A DNA stretch of 56,798 nt from FEN-1322 sp041663425 (GCA_041663425.1 JBAYMS010000006.1:1-56798); one strand, 5' to 3'; shown: positions 27,043-36,026, counted from the stretch's first letter. Made by a program: numbers and translations. Notes: generated from the sequence alone by a model not told the origin.

Positions 27043-29452
27043 TATCATCGTTTGCTGTCTGTTATTTGTTAAGATGAGCGGCACAGCTGCTTTTGAGAAG
27101 GCCGGAGTTCTAATGGATAAAGTAGCTCGGCGCAGCGGCACGATCCAGAAAATAAACAGCAGTGTTGAAAAAATAACGCATGCATTTGATGAGAAACCAG
27201 TGGCAGTTAATATCGATTTGGATGCGGCAAAAGATGGCCCTATCTATGGGGATCCTGAAGGCCTGTCCCGGGTTGAGAGGCTTGAAAAAAAACTTGCCAA
27301 TATGAAAATAAGAGAAGACCATCCTCGGATTTTCATTACGCCCGAAGACGTGGAAAAGTATAGGGAGCGGCTGAAAGATAAAAGATTCCGGCTGAATGCT
27401 TTTGAAGATGTCTTGGGGTTGGCCGAGAAGGGCGAGATAGTAAATCTGGCATTTGTGTATTTGATGCTTGAGAAAGACAATCCGGATGCTGCTGGCAGAT
27501 GCGCGCGTCAAGTTATTCAAATGCTCATGGAAAAAGATCCTCTCGCGGGAGATTCGCGTTTCATAGCGCAGGAAGTTGGCAAAATGGCTCTTGCTTTTGA
27601 CTGGGTATATAATGCTATGAGTGATGATCAGCGCAAATATGTTGTCAAAAAACTCTCTAAAGCAGCAGGTATTAAAAAACGAGCGGATGCTATCAGGGGC
27701 GGTCTTAAAGAGTCTGGCGAAACTTTTCATCGTGAGGAGTGGATGTTTGATTCATATCGTGTCTGGCCGGAGATAGCATTGGCTCATCATGATCCAGACG
27801 CTGAATTTATATACAAGGCCAGATGGAATTATGATTGGTATTGGGGCGACGCAGCCAGAATGTATGCATACGCAGCTGATGGAACGCCTTTTGAAGGTTA
27901 TTATAACGGTGCGGATGGCGTAGACTGGTTCCTGGCTTTAAGGTCCGCCACTGGCATAAATCTGATAGATGGTGAGTTTGGCTGGTGTAAAAATGCTGCA
28001 AATTATATTCTGTACCGTATTGATTTCGACAGGGGCAGAGAAATATTTCATCATGGTGTGTGTTATGCCGCAGCGGGTTGTGTTTCCTATAAAAATACCC
28101 CATTAGCGTGGAAAGTGAAGGCATTCTTTGGCAGGACGCTGCCGCTTGCTCAGGATAATCCTTATATTAGATGGCTTGTAGAACGTGAATTCAATGTGTC
28201 CAGCTGGATGCTTACCATGGCAGGCTATGGCGAGATAAGTGAATTACGTCCAATAGCAAAATTTCTTTTTTATGATTTAGGTGAGAATCAAAAAGATGCT
28301 GCGGCGGCTCCTGAGAAGCTTCCTCTGGGAATATTATTCCCAGGCGGAAATGAGGCTTATATGAGAACTGGCTGGGCCGGTAAGCCTGTTTGTGTTGGTT
28401 TCCGATCTTCGCCTGCGTATACAAAGACAAGTCACGGGGATTTCGATATAAATACCTTCGTTATATATAAGGACGGTGTCTTGTCTACAGATTCAGGAGT
28501 ATATGATGGATATGGCGGGCAGCAAAATTATTTTTCTTACCAAAAAACCACAGTAGCACACAATGATCTGCTTGTCTTGGATCCATCCATGAAGGATGGG
28601 CCTAGAAAATTCGGCAGATCTGATCCTGGAGGAATTGATGAAGTATTCACCAGGGCTTTCGGCGCTCCGACCAAATTTGGACAAACTGACACATTCCTGC
28701 ACAATCCTTATGCCGACTGGTCGGATTTGGCGGCATTTAAAACTACCCCATACTATGATTATGTTGTAGGCGATGCTCATAAGGCCTACCGCGATAGGCT
28801 CGATAAATATTATCGGACGCTTGTATTTGTAAGAAAAGAGAATAAGGCATATCTTGTGATATATGATAAAGTAAAACTGAAGAAACAAAATTTTCAGATG
28901 AAGTGGCTGATGCATTTTGTTTCAGAGCCTAAGATTTCAGGACAAAAAATTAAAGAAGAAGTGCCCGGCCATATAGAATGGTATAGAGGAAATTTCCTTA
29001 AAGCGAAAAATGTTTTTAATACTTCAGAGCTATTTTTAAAAGTGCTGAAGGCTGACGATTTCCTTATCCGAAAGATAGGTGGTAGCGGATATGAATACTG
29101 GGTTGATGGATCTAAACCGAGAAATATTCCTGTGCCTGCCAAAGAATTAACGCGGGTCGAGGAACAAATTGGCGGTAAATGGCAGGAATCCGGCACCTGG
29201 CGTATTGAACTTGTTCCGCAGGATAAGAAACTGGAGCGCGATCTTATAAATGTTATTTATATTGGCGACGCTGACGAACCCTTTAATCCTGACAATGTAG
29301 TTCTTAGGGAGGACGCTTCGAGTTATACTATAGAGATAACAGATGTGGCTGTTCCTACCAACATCACTTTCCTGAAAGGGGAAGAGCCTATGGGCAGTAT
29401 TGTGATCAAGGATAAAATTAGTGAAAATTTCCCAGAAATAAAAAAGAGGTAG
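27008..29452 (+). CDS. Heparinase II/III-like polysaccharide lyase, membrane-anchored
   Basis: About 814 residues from GTG 27008, chosen because a GAGAAGAGG site lies just upstream and the next residues form the signal anchor (KLLIIIISIIVCCLLFV). A helical alpha/alpha-toroid part (about 80-420, with FDWVYNAMSDDQRKYV and a downstream EEWMF segment) precedes the beta-sandwich heparinase part. That part carries SHGDFDINTFVIYKDGVLS, the conserved His/Asp region, and VAHNDLLVLD. Such enzymes cleave uronic-acid polymers by elimination. In a biosynthetic operon it likely trims or turns over the exported polymer in the periplasm. The gene start overlaps the fusion transferase by 35 bases. Confidence 0.82.
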   Translation: MKYRKLLIIIISIIVCCLLFVKMSGTAAFEKAGVLMDKVARRSGTIQKINSSVEKITHAFDEKPVAVNIDLDAAKDGPIYGDPEGLSRVERLEKKLANMKIREDHPRIFITPEDVEKYRERLKDKRFRLNAFEDVLGLAEKGEIVNLAFVYLMLEKDNPDAAGRCARQVIQMLMEKDPLAGDSRFIAQEVGKMALAFDWVYNAMSDDQRKYVVKKLSKAAGIKKRADAIRGGLKESGETFHREEWMFDSYRVWPEIALAHHDPDAEFIYKARWNYDWYWGDAARMYAYAADGTPFEGYYNGADGVDWFLALRSATGINLIDGEFGWCKNAANYILYRIDFDRGREIFHHGVCYAAAGCVSYKNTPLAWKVKAFFGRTLPLAQDNPYIRWLVEREFNVSSWMLTMAGYGEISELRPIAKFLFYDLGENQKDAAAAPEKLPLGILFPGGNEAYMRTGWAGKPVCVGFRSSPAYTKTSHGDFDINTFVIYKDGVLSTDSGVYDGYGGQQNYFSYQKTTVAHNDLLVLDPSMKDGPRKFGRSDPGGIDEVFTRAFGAPTKFGQTDTFLHNPYADWSDLAAFKTTPYYDYVVGDAHKAYRDRLDKYYRTLVFVRKENKAYLVIYDKVKLKKQNFQMKWLMHFVSEPKISGQKIKEEVPGHIEWYRGNFLKAKNVFNTSELFLKVLKADDFLIRKIGGSGYEYWVDGSKPRNIPVPAKELTRVEEQIGGKWQESGTWRIELVPQDKKLERDLINVIYIGDADEPFNPDNVVLREDASSYTIEITDVAVPTNITFLKGEEPMGSIVIKDKISENFPEIKKR

Positions 29453-29455
29453 GGT

Positions 29456-30250
29456 ATGAGTCTATTACGAAAGATCGGACAGCTGTTCGGCAGATTCACC
29501 ACGCATGACGGCCTGATAGTGCTGATGTATCATCGTGTGAATAGTAAATTACCTAAAGGTCCGCTGGTAGTCACTCCTAAAGAGTTTGCGTCTCAGATGC
29601 TTTTCTTAAGCATCTATAGGAACAAATTTCAGGTTGTGGGTATAGATGAAGCGCTGCGTTTTCTTCGCGGCGAAGTTAAACAGGATAAGTCTGCAAAGAC
29701 AAAGATCCTGATAACGTTTGACGATGGATACAGGGATAATTATATTAACGCTCTTCCGACATTGACTAGGCATCGTTTTCCGGCCATCGTATTTCTGACA
29801 ACGGACTATATAAATACCGATAATAAGAGGCCGCGGTATGCTAAAGTTCCATGGAAAAGAGATTATCTGAATATGACAGAGATAAGAGATATGATAGGGA
29901 AAGGTATTGCGTTCGGCGCGCATACCAGGACCCATCCGCATCTGGACCAGATAAGTTCAGAGGATGCCAAGAATGAAATAATCGGCTCGCGTGATGCTTT
30001 AAAGAATATTTTTGGCAGTAAGGATATTGCCTTCTGCTATCCATACGGTCATTATAATGAACAGGTAAAAAATATTGTAAGGGAAACCGGGCTGTCCTGT
30101 GCTTTTTCAGTTAATCCTGGTATCAACTACAGGGGGCAGGACTTGTTCGAGATAAAGCGCATAGGGGTTTTGGGTGAAGATAATTTTTCATCATTCAAAT
30201 TTAAATTAACGGATAAATATGAGAATACTAGCGTATCACTCAATAAATAA
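29456..30250 (+). CDS. Polysaccharide deacetylase (NodB domain)
   Basis: 264 residues. YHRVNSKLPKGPLVVTP, then the NodB motifs ILITFDDGYRDNYINALP (metal Asp-Asp), FGAHTRTHPHLDQIS (two His ligands) and CYPYGHYN. It removes N-acetyl groups from a polysaccharide. No signal peptide is evident, as is common in deacetylases of exosortase-linked loci. It begins 3 bases after the lyase stop and overlaps the next deacetylase gene by 32 bases. Confidence 0.9.
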   Translation: MSLLRKIGQLFGRFTTHDGLIVLMYHRVNSKLPKGPLVVTPKEFASQMLFLSIYRNKFQVVGIDEALRFLRGEVKQDKSAKTKILITFDDGYRDNYINALPTLTRHRFPAIVFLTTDYINTDNKRPRYAKVPWKRDYLNMTEIRDMIGKGIAFGAHTRTHPHLDQISSEDAKNEIIGSRDALKNIFGSKDIAFCYPYGHYNEQVKNIVRETGLSCAFSVNPGINYRGQDLFEIKRIGVLGEDNFSSFKFKLTDKYENTSVSLNK

Positions 30251-30899
30251 TAGCGTCCGGGAGGCCGGCGCACAGCTGTATTGCGTATCTGAAGATGCTT
30301 TCAGAGGGCAGCTGGAATATTTGCGCGGTAAAGATGTCGTTATTACTTTTGACGACGGCGACATTACCAGCTATACTAAAGCGTATCCTATCTTAAAGGA
30401 ATTCAATGTGCTGGCATATTTCTTTATAATAGGTGAATGGGTGGGTGCACCCGGATACATGAATTGGGATCAGATAAGCGAACTCAAACACGGCGGTATG
30501 ATCATAGGGTCGCACGGGATGTCTCATCGTGTGCTTACTACGCTGAATGATGAAGATCTTGGATATGAATTTGGCAGTTCGAAGAAACTTCTTGAAGACA
30601 AACTGAAAACGCCTATAGAAACTATCTCTATACCGCGCGGCCTGTGCAATAAAAAGGTTATTAATAAGATCAGGGAATATGGTTATGTTAAAGTATTTAC
30701 TTCGGATCCTGATGACTCCGGAGATTTTTTGTGCGGCCGGATAGCCGTCCGGGCAGATTGGGACATGAAACATTTTATGCATGCTGTAGATAATGGGCCA
30801 TCTCTTAAAGATAAGACTATGTCCTTTATAAAAAAGTCATCCAGAGCAATCCTCGGTGACAAGGGCTATGATCTATTGAGATCGAGGATACTTAAATGA
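30219..30899 (+). CDS. Second polysaccharide deacetylase (NodB domain)
   Basis: 226 residues, shorter than its neighbour and with little similarity outside the fold. VVITFDDGDITSYTKAYPIL gives the Asp pair, IIGSHGMSHRVLTTL the His ligands, and SIPRGLCNKKVINKI the third motif in place of the usual YPYG. The changed third motif suggests a different substrate or product. It overlaps the next gene by ATGA. Confidence 0.85.
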   Translation: MRILAYHSINNSVREAGAQLYCVSEDAFRGQLEYLRGKDVVITFDDGDITSYTKAYPILKEFNVLAYFFIIGEWVGAPGYMNWDQISELKHGGMIIGSHGMSHRVLTTLNDEDLGYEFGSSKKLLEDKLKTPIETISIPRGLCNKKVINKIREYGYVKVFTSDPDDSGDFLCGRIAVRADWDMKHFMHAVDNGPSLKDKTMSFIKKSSRAILGDKGYDLLRSRILK

Positions 30900-32044
30900 C
30901 TTTTATATTCTGGATATCAGCTGTAGCTTTATTTTATACGTATCTGGGATACCCTTTATTTTTAGCGCTGCATGCAAAGCTTTCCGCAGATAAAGTGAAA
31001 AAAGATATGGCGCACAAACCGAATATCTCCGTAATAATTTCCGCATACAATGAAGAGGATCATATAGAGCAGAAGATAGAGAATCTGCTGCGGTCTGACT
31101 ATCCTCCGGAAAAATTTGAAATCCTGGTAGGATCTGACGGCTCGAACGATAAGACGGCTGAGATATTGTCGCATCTTTCAAAAAATAAGGTTAAGGTATT
31201 TGTATTTCCTGATAGAAGGGGGAAGCCCAGCGTTCTCAATGACCTGGTCGGGAAAGCTGGCGGCGATGTCCTTGTATTCTGTGATGCCCGCCAGTTATTT
31301 GATAAAAATGCTATATCCCAACTGGCCGCGAATTTTGCTGACGATAAAGTCGGGTGCGTCAGCGGAGAACTGGTATTTGAAAAAAGCGATTCAGATAACG
31401 GTGTTTCGGAGGGGGTAGGTTTTTACTGGAATTATGAAAAGATGATGAGAAAGAGCGAAAGTGCCGTGCATTCAATGATAGGCGCTACCGGTGCTATTTA
31501 TGCTATAAGAAGAAAACTATATACACCGCTCCCCAAAGACACGATCCTGGATGATGTGGCTACACCTTTGGCGATAGTCAGGCAAGGTTATCGCTCTGTA
31601 TGGGACGAAGAGGCCAGAGCTTATGATAAGCCTGCATTTACACCCGAAGAAGAATACAGGAGAAAGGTGAGGACTCTGGCTGGCAATTATCAGGCTTTTT
31701 CATTATTCAGGGATCTGCTCGTGCCCTGCAAAAGTCCGGTAGCTATATATTTTATATCTCATAAATTATTACGAGTGCTTGCGCCATTTTTTATGATATC
31801 GTTGTTTGTGAGCAATCTTTTTATATCGGGTCAATATCCTTACTCATTCTTTTTTATATGTCAGATAATATTTTATGTGCTTGCCATTTTGGGCAGCTTC
31901 ACTTATGAAACCAAAAGAAAACGTCTTATTGCAAAGATAGCGTCTACGGCTTACATGTTCTGTCTTTTAAATTTTACGGCCATAGCCGGCCTCCACAGAT
32001 TTATTACCGGAAAACAGAATATAGCATGGGAGAAATCAAAGTGA
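30896..32044 (+). CDS. Processive-type family 2 glycosyltransferase, membrane-bound
   Basis: 382 residues. An N-terminal membrane helix (FIFWISAVALFYTYLGYPLF), a GT-A domain with ISVIISAYNEEDHIEQKIEN, VGSDGSNDKT and LVFCDARQLF, LDDVATPLAIVRQGYR and a RRKVRTLAGNYQAF segment corresponding to the QxxRW region, then three C-terminal membrane helices. This is the cellulose-synthase/IcaA-like layout. It may start or extend the polymer. Its stop overlaps the exosortase start. Confidence 0.88.
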   Translation: MTFIFWISAVALFYTYLGYPLFLALHAKLSADKVKKDMAHKPNISVIISAYNEEDHIEQKIENLLRSDYPPEKFEILVGSDGSNDKTAEILSHLSKNKVKVFVFPDRRGKPSVLNDLVGKAGGDVLVFCDARQLFDKNAISQLAANFADDKVGCVSGELVFEKSDSDNGVSEGVGFYWNYEKMMRKSESAVHSMIGATGAIYAIRRKLYTPLPKDTILDDVATPLAIVRQGYRSVWDEEARAYDKPAFTPEEEYRRKVRTLAGNYQAFSLFRDLLVPCKSPVAIYFISHKLLRVLAPFFMISLFVSNLFISGQYPYSFFFICQIIFYVLAILGSFTYETKRKRLIAKIASTAYMFCLLNFTAIAGLHRFITGKQNIAWEKSK

Positions 32045-32874
32045 ATATAAAAAGAATGATACAGATTGCGTCTTGTTCGGTGCTTTTGGTGATCGCATAC
32101 ATTCCCACCATACTATGGATGGCTGACAGATGGTTCGCGAAGGAATCATATTACGGCCACGGTATCCTGATCCCTATAGTCTCTTTGGTGATAGTGTGGC
32201 AGAGGTGGGAGATGCTCAAAAAAATAAAGCAGGTAAGCGCGATGTCAGGTCTATGGATAGTCGCCGCATGCTTAGTGATCAACATAGTATGTGCGTCGCT
32301 CAAGATCTATTTTGTTTCAGGCTTCTCTCTCGTAATCGCTATCTACGGAATGATACTATTCTTCTTTGGCAAGGAGATGGTGCGCAATCTGACTTTCCCG
32401 ATATTTTTTCTTCTTGCGATGATACCGCTTCCGCTGGTTATCATAGGCAATCTGACCGTAAAACTTAAGCTATTCGCGGCTCAGGCTGCTACTTTTGTGC
32501 TTAATAAAGTAGGCTTTCCCTGTGTTAGAGACGGTAGTGTTATAGTGATGCCGCATTCACACACGATAGTGGAAGCGCCCTGCAGCGGGCTGCGTTCGCT
32601 GATATCTCTACTGACGCTCGGACTGTTATTTTCTTATATAGTGAAAACAACTTTTGTTAAAAAAGCAGTCATATTCGTATCTTCGGCCCCAATTGCTATA
32701 GTGTCAAATATTGTAAGGATAGTTCTGCTGGCCGCTGTGAATGACCTGTATGGCGAAAAGGTTGCGATGGGGTTTTTCCATGACTTCACCGGGTTCTTAG
32801 TTTTTGCGATAGCTTTTGCCGGATTGTATACTGTATCAAATCTTCTGGAGCCTAAAAAGAATGCCTATCAATAA
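32041..32874 (+). CDS. Exosortase (transmembrane cysteine transpeptidase)
   Basis: 277 residues from GTG 32041, which follows GGGAG by 8 bases; an ATG at 32026 without a ribosome site is the alternative. Eight membrane helices. The catalytic triad of the family is intact: Cys181 in VEAPCSGLRS, Arg226 in SNIVRIVLL and His247 in GFFHDFTGFLVF. It recognises C-terminal PEP-CTERM signals and transfers the cleaved proteins to a cell-envelope anchor. Substrates are encoded at 34567-36689. The enzyme is short, and its EpsI partner is a separate gene rather than fused. Confidence 0.95.
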   Translation: MNIKRMIQIASCSVLLVIAYIPTILWMADRWFAKESYYGHGILIPIVSLVIVWQRWEMLKKIKQVSAMSGLWIVAACLVINIVCASLKIYFVSGFSLVIAIYGMILFFFGKEMVRNLTFPIFFLLAMIPLPLVIIGNLTVKLKLFAAQAATFVLNKVGFPCVRDGSVIVMPHSHTIVEAPCSGLRSLISLLTLGLLFSYIVKTTFVKKAVIFVSSAPIAIVSNIVRIVLLAAVNDLYGEKVAMGFFHDFTGFLVFAIAFAGLYTVSNLLEPKKNAYQ

Positions 32875-33496
32875 AAATACAATCGGATTTTCGGCGATCG
32901 TTATATTGTTGGCCGTAACGAGTTTTTTCTCGCTTAATCTTTATCTGCGTGAAAAGGTTGCGCATGATAAACTGAATATCTCTGCCTTTCCGCAGAACGT
33001 GCTTGGCTGGCAGGGGAGAGACCTTCTCATAACTGAGAAAGAATACTCTATCCTGGAAACCAGAAACCTGATATCGCGTGAGTATAAAAATGCGGCTGGC
33101 GAAAGATTGTTTTTGTTCATAATCTATTCCGAGACCAATAGAGCCGTATTTCATCCGCCCGAAGTATGCCTTATTGGAAGCGGTATAGAGATAGTGGATA
33201 AAAAAACAGAAAAAGTAAAAGTTAACAAACAGACTTTTGCTGTTAATAAATTATATATTGAAAAGAAAAACTCTCTTAAAGAATTGGTCCTCTACTGCTA
33301 CAGGGCAGGGGGGATGTATACCGATAATTTTTTTCTTCAACAGGCTTATCTTGCGCTTCACCAGATATTTGGTAAACAAATTCCCGGAGCGACTATACGC
33401 GTATCTATGTCTTTAAAAGGCAGCGAAGAGGCTACTCTGCCTAGCGTAGAAGAATTTCTCTCCGAGACCATCATCATATTAAATAAGCTCTCTTAG
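32861..33496 (+). CDS. EpsI/DUF3485 exosortase-associated protein
   Basis: 211 residues from ATG 32861 (GGAG 9 bases upstream), overlapping the exosortase by 14 bases. One N-terminal membrane helix, then a periplasmic domain with the family landmarks FPQNVLGWQGRDLLITE, VFHPPEVCLIGSG and LVLYCYRAGGMYTDNF. EpsI proteins always travel with exosortase, sometimes fused to its C-terminus, and are needed for the system; their chemistry is not settled. It is the last gene of the 8513-33496 run. Confidence 0.92.
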   Translation: MPINKNTIGFSAIVILLAVTSFFSLNLYLREKVAHDKLNISAFPQNVLGWQGRDLLITEKEYSILETRNLISREYKNAAGERLFLFIIYSETNRAVFHPPEVCLIGSGIEIVDKKTEKVKVNKQTFAVNKLYIEKKNSLKELVLYCYRAGGMYTDNFFLQQAYLALHQIFGKQIPGATIRVSMSLKGSEEATLPSVEEFLSETIIILNKLS

Positions 33497-33562
33497 ACTG
33501 TCCGCTAACCTCAACACCTATCTTAAGTAATGTCCACTTTTCTCCAATCGACTATCAATGAC

Positions 33563-33592
33563 TGTCATAGTTTGTCATAGATGAACATAGTC
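33563..33592 (+). promoter_or_regulatory. Possible activator site: TGTCATAG direct repeats
   Basis: TGTCATAG occurs at 33563-33570 and 33573-33580, exactly one helical turn apart. GAACATAGTC (33583-33592) then gives a partial inverted copy. This lies about 90-115 bases before the -24/-12 promoter at 33679, a usual distance for sigma-54 activators. A single TGTCATAG also occurs at 8449-8456 near the other such promoter. Confidence 0.45.
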
Positions 33593-33678
33593 TACAACAA
33601 ATATTATTTCATAACTCCTTTATTATCATACAGTTATAATCTGTATTTTTAGCATTAAAATTTCTGCAAATACCCGTT

Positions 33679-33694
33679 TGGCACGCTTATTGCT
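33679..33694 (+). promoter_or_regulatory. Sigma-54 (-24/-12) promoter of the PEP-CTERM gene group
   Basis: TGGCACG (33679-33685), CTTA, TTGCT (33690-33694): a perfect match to TGGCACG-N4-TTGCW. The expected transcription start near 33705 is only about 3 bases before the ATG at 33708, so either the message is nearly leaderless or translation starts further in. Confidence 0.92.
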
Positions 33695-33707
33695 TATCTA
33701 AGTAGTA

Positions 33708-34565
33708 ATGAAAAATTTTATAGACACACTAAAACTTATCGTAAAGCAAATACGGAAAGACTTTGATGTCTACATGGTTATTCGTAGATACAATAAGTCT
33801 CCGCGCAACACTCATTACATGATGGTTTTTGCTTTTGTTGTCCTATCGTTATTTTCACTAGTGAGTATTTGCTATGCGCAAGCACAGGGGAAAATCCCAT
33901 TCGTTGTGCCGGAGCCTACCACTACAGTGATTGTATCTACCGGTATTGTAGGTTGGATAGTCCGATTTGCACGTAAACGGTTCCAGGAATTTAAAAGAGT
34001 TCTGGATATAATAGTTGCTTCTTTAGGCGTAGTAATGCTGTCGCCGGTTATCGGGTTTACAGCTCTTTTTATTAAGCTCGTATCTCCTGGTCCGGCATTT
34101 TTTAAGCAGGAGAGAGTAGGATTGGAAGGTAGGTTGTTCTATATATATAAACTTCGCACTATGAGGATAGATGCGGAAAAAGATACGGGCCCTATGTGGG
34201 CACGTGAGAATGACCCCAGGCTCATAAAATATGGCAGTGTTATACGTAAGCTGCATCTTGACGAATTGCCGCAGCTATACAATGTTGTCAGGGGCGATAT
34301 GAGCATAGTAGGTCCAAGACCGGAAAGGCCTGTGTTTGTTGAAAAGCTTTGCGAAGAGATACTTGACTATAAAAAACGTATTCAGGTAAGGCCAGGCATA
34401 ACCGGCCTTGCTCAGGTTCGTCATAAATACGATGAGACGATAGCCGATGTAAGAAAAAAAGTTAAATATGACCTTCTCTATATAAGAGAGATGTGTTTTT
34501 TGGTTGACCTAAGAATACTTGCGCGGACAGTGATAGTATCAGCGAGAGGAAAAGGGGCGCACTAA
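33708..34565 (+). CDS. Undecaprenyl-phosphate sugar transferase with an internal PEP-CTERM-like segment
   Basis: 285 residues. The C-terminal 190 form a bacterial sugar transferase (polyprenyl-phosphate glycosyl-1-phosphate transferase): FKQERVGLEGRLFYIYKLRT, HLDELPQLYNVVRGDMSIVG and RPGITGLAQVRHKY. It loads the first sugar-phosphate onto undecaprenyl phosphate. The N-terminal part is odd: a signal-peptide-like helix (39-57, ending YAQA), then VPEP at 67-70, a second helix (72-86) and a basic cluster (RFARKRF). This is the order of a PEP-CTERM sorting signal, placed before the catalytic domain. The start could also be at Met23 or Met38, none with a ribosome site. Confidence 0.9.
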   Translation: MKNFIDTLKLIVKQIRKDFDVYMVIRRYNKSPRNTHYMMVFAFVVLSLFSLVSICYAQAQGKIPFVVPEPTTTVIVSTGIVGWIVRFARKRFQEFKRVLDIIVASLGVVMLSPVIGFTALFIKLVSPGPAFFKQERVGLEGRLFYIYKLRTMRIDAEKDTGPMWARENDPRLIKYGSVIRKLHLDELPQLYNVVRGDMSIVGPRPERPVFVEKLCEEILDYKKRIQVRPGITGLAQVRHKYDETIADVRKKVKYDLLYIREMCFLVDLRILARTVIVSARGKGAH

Positions 34566-34566
34566 A

Positions 34567-35307
34567 ATGAAAAAAAATTTGCTTGCGGCAGTTTGCTTTA
34601 TTATTCTTGCAGTGTTCGCAGTTTTTAGTCCAGCGAATGCTCTTGCGGCACTAACCGTAAACGGATATCTGGACGACTGGGATGTTACGCCCGGTGCGTA
34701 TGGAGCTTCTGACTGGAATCCTTCCCCTGGCGTACAATATGCGGTAGAAGATCAATATAAAGATTATCTTGTCCCAGGATACGGCGGCCAGAAATTTGAT
34801 GCTGAAGCCATATATTTTCAGAGAAGTGGAGGCAAGGTATATATTGCGATAGTTACAGGGCATCCTTCCACCGGTTGGGCAAGTGAGACGCCGGGTGATA
34901 TATATTTCAAACTGGCAGATGGGACGGTGTATGGCCTTAAGACAACCGGAGTTGATGCCGGAATGTTTTATATGAACCCTTCATGGAACAAGACTCCTTT
35001 GTGGGGAGGGACTATCATGACAACTATGATAGATGGCACGGGGACAGAGATCGGATTGACCGATTTTATATACGAGCATACCTATTACGGCACCGGATTA
35101 GCAAACGATCACTGGGTCATGGAAATAGCTATACCAGAATGGTATTTTGGGGATGCTGCTAATGGGGAGGGCGCTATACGCTGGACGGAAACGTGTGGAA
35201 ACGATTATATAGACCTGGCAGTTACACATACACCGGAACCGGCGACCATGTCGCTTTTAGGTTTAGGTTTGTTCGGACTTCTTGGTTTGAAACGCAGGAG
35301 TAAATAA
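34567..35307 (+). CDS. PEP-CTERM surface protein 1
   Basis: 246 residues. Signal peptide (1-28, cleavage near ALA-ALT), a beta-rich mature domain starting LTVNGYLDDWDVTPGAYGAS, and a C-terminal sorting signal: TPEPATMSLLGLG, hydrophobic helix, then KRRSK. The Asp/Trp-rich start and the YFQRSGGKVYIAIVTGH region look like a CBM9- or DOMON-like carbohydrate-binding sandwich, but this is a guess. It is a predicted exosortase substrate, encoded 1 base after the sugar transferase. Confidence 0.88.
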   Translation: MKKNLLAAVCFIILAVFAVFSPANALAALTVNGYLDDWDVTPGAYGASDWNPSPGVQYAVEDQYKDYLVPGYGGQKFDAEAIYFQRSGGKVYIAIVTGHPSTGWASETPGDIYFKLADGTVYGLKTTGVDAGMFYMNPSWNKTPLWGGTIMTTMIDGTGTEIGLTDFIYEHTYYGTGLANDHWVMEIAIPEWYFGDAANGEGAIRWTETCGNDYIDLAVTHTPEPATMSLLGLGLFGLLGLKRRSK

Positions 35308-35993
35308 TGAAAAAGATCACTTGTTTATTTTTATTGGCACTGGTTTTGTTTTCCTCTGCTAATGCACAAGCGTGCACTACTTACGCTCCGAAGTTATGGC
35401 TGAGCACCGATCCGAATAATTTTGCAGCAGGTGGTGTGGGGTATGTGGATTCTGCCTCTGGATGGCAAAATGAAAGTTACTGCACAAAAAATATGCCGTT
35501 CACAATGTATTTGTATAATGACGGCAACGCTTATGCTTACGATGTAGGATTGATAGTTGCTGTGCATAAAGGTGAAACCAGCGGAAGCATAACTATCGCT
35601 GACGCATACGGCAAAGAACAGACGTTTGATTATTCTGATTTCACGCTCACCAATCCATATAAAGGTGAAGACCACGATATAGATGGTGTTTATGCAGTTT
35701 TGAAGCCAAGTAAATATACATATTTATCGACAGATAGCACCGGCAATGAAGATATAACGAGTAAGGCTAAGAGCTGGACAACATTCACTGTCAAGAGCTC
35801 GTCGTTTTCGGAAGTTCATTTTGACGCTGTCGGTAAGTATGGATGTAAAAGTTACTACACCTCTCCTGCAAATGATGTTGATTGGTGTCAGGATGCAGGT
35901 CCTACGACTCCTGAGCCCGCTACGATGTCTTTAGTTGGATTGGGGTTGTGTGGATTGTTGAAGCTGAGAAATAGAAAAAAACGCAGTATTTAA
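35307..35993 (+). CDS. PEP-CTERM surface protein 2, cysteine-containing
   Basis: 228 residues. Signal peptide (1-21), a mature domain with four cysteines (near residues 23, 47, 185 and 199) that could form two disulfides, and a C-terminal signal TPEPATMSLVGLG...KLRNRKKRSI. The mature domain has no family I recognise. It shares only the sorting signal with its neighbours. Its ATG overlaps the previous stop, so expression follows the first PEP-CTERM gene. Confidence 0.87.
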   Translation: MKKITCLFLLALVLFSSANAQACTTYAPKLWLSTDPNNFAAGGVGYVDSASGWQNESYCTKNMPFTMYLYNDGNAYAYDVGLIVAVHKGETSGSITIADAYGKEQTFDYSDFTLTNPYKGEDHDIDGVYAVLKPSKYTYLSTDSTGNEDITSKAKSWTTFTVKSSSFSEVHFDAVGKYGCKSYYTSPANDVDWCQDAGPTTPEPATMSLVGLGLCGLLKLRNRKKRSI

Positions 35994-36026
35994 ATTTTAG
36001 TTGTAATTTTAAAATTAAAAGAATGG

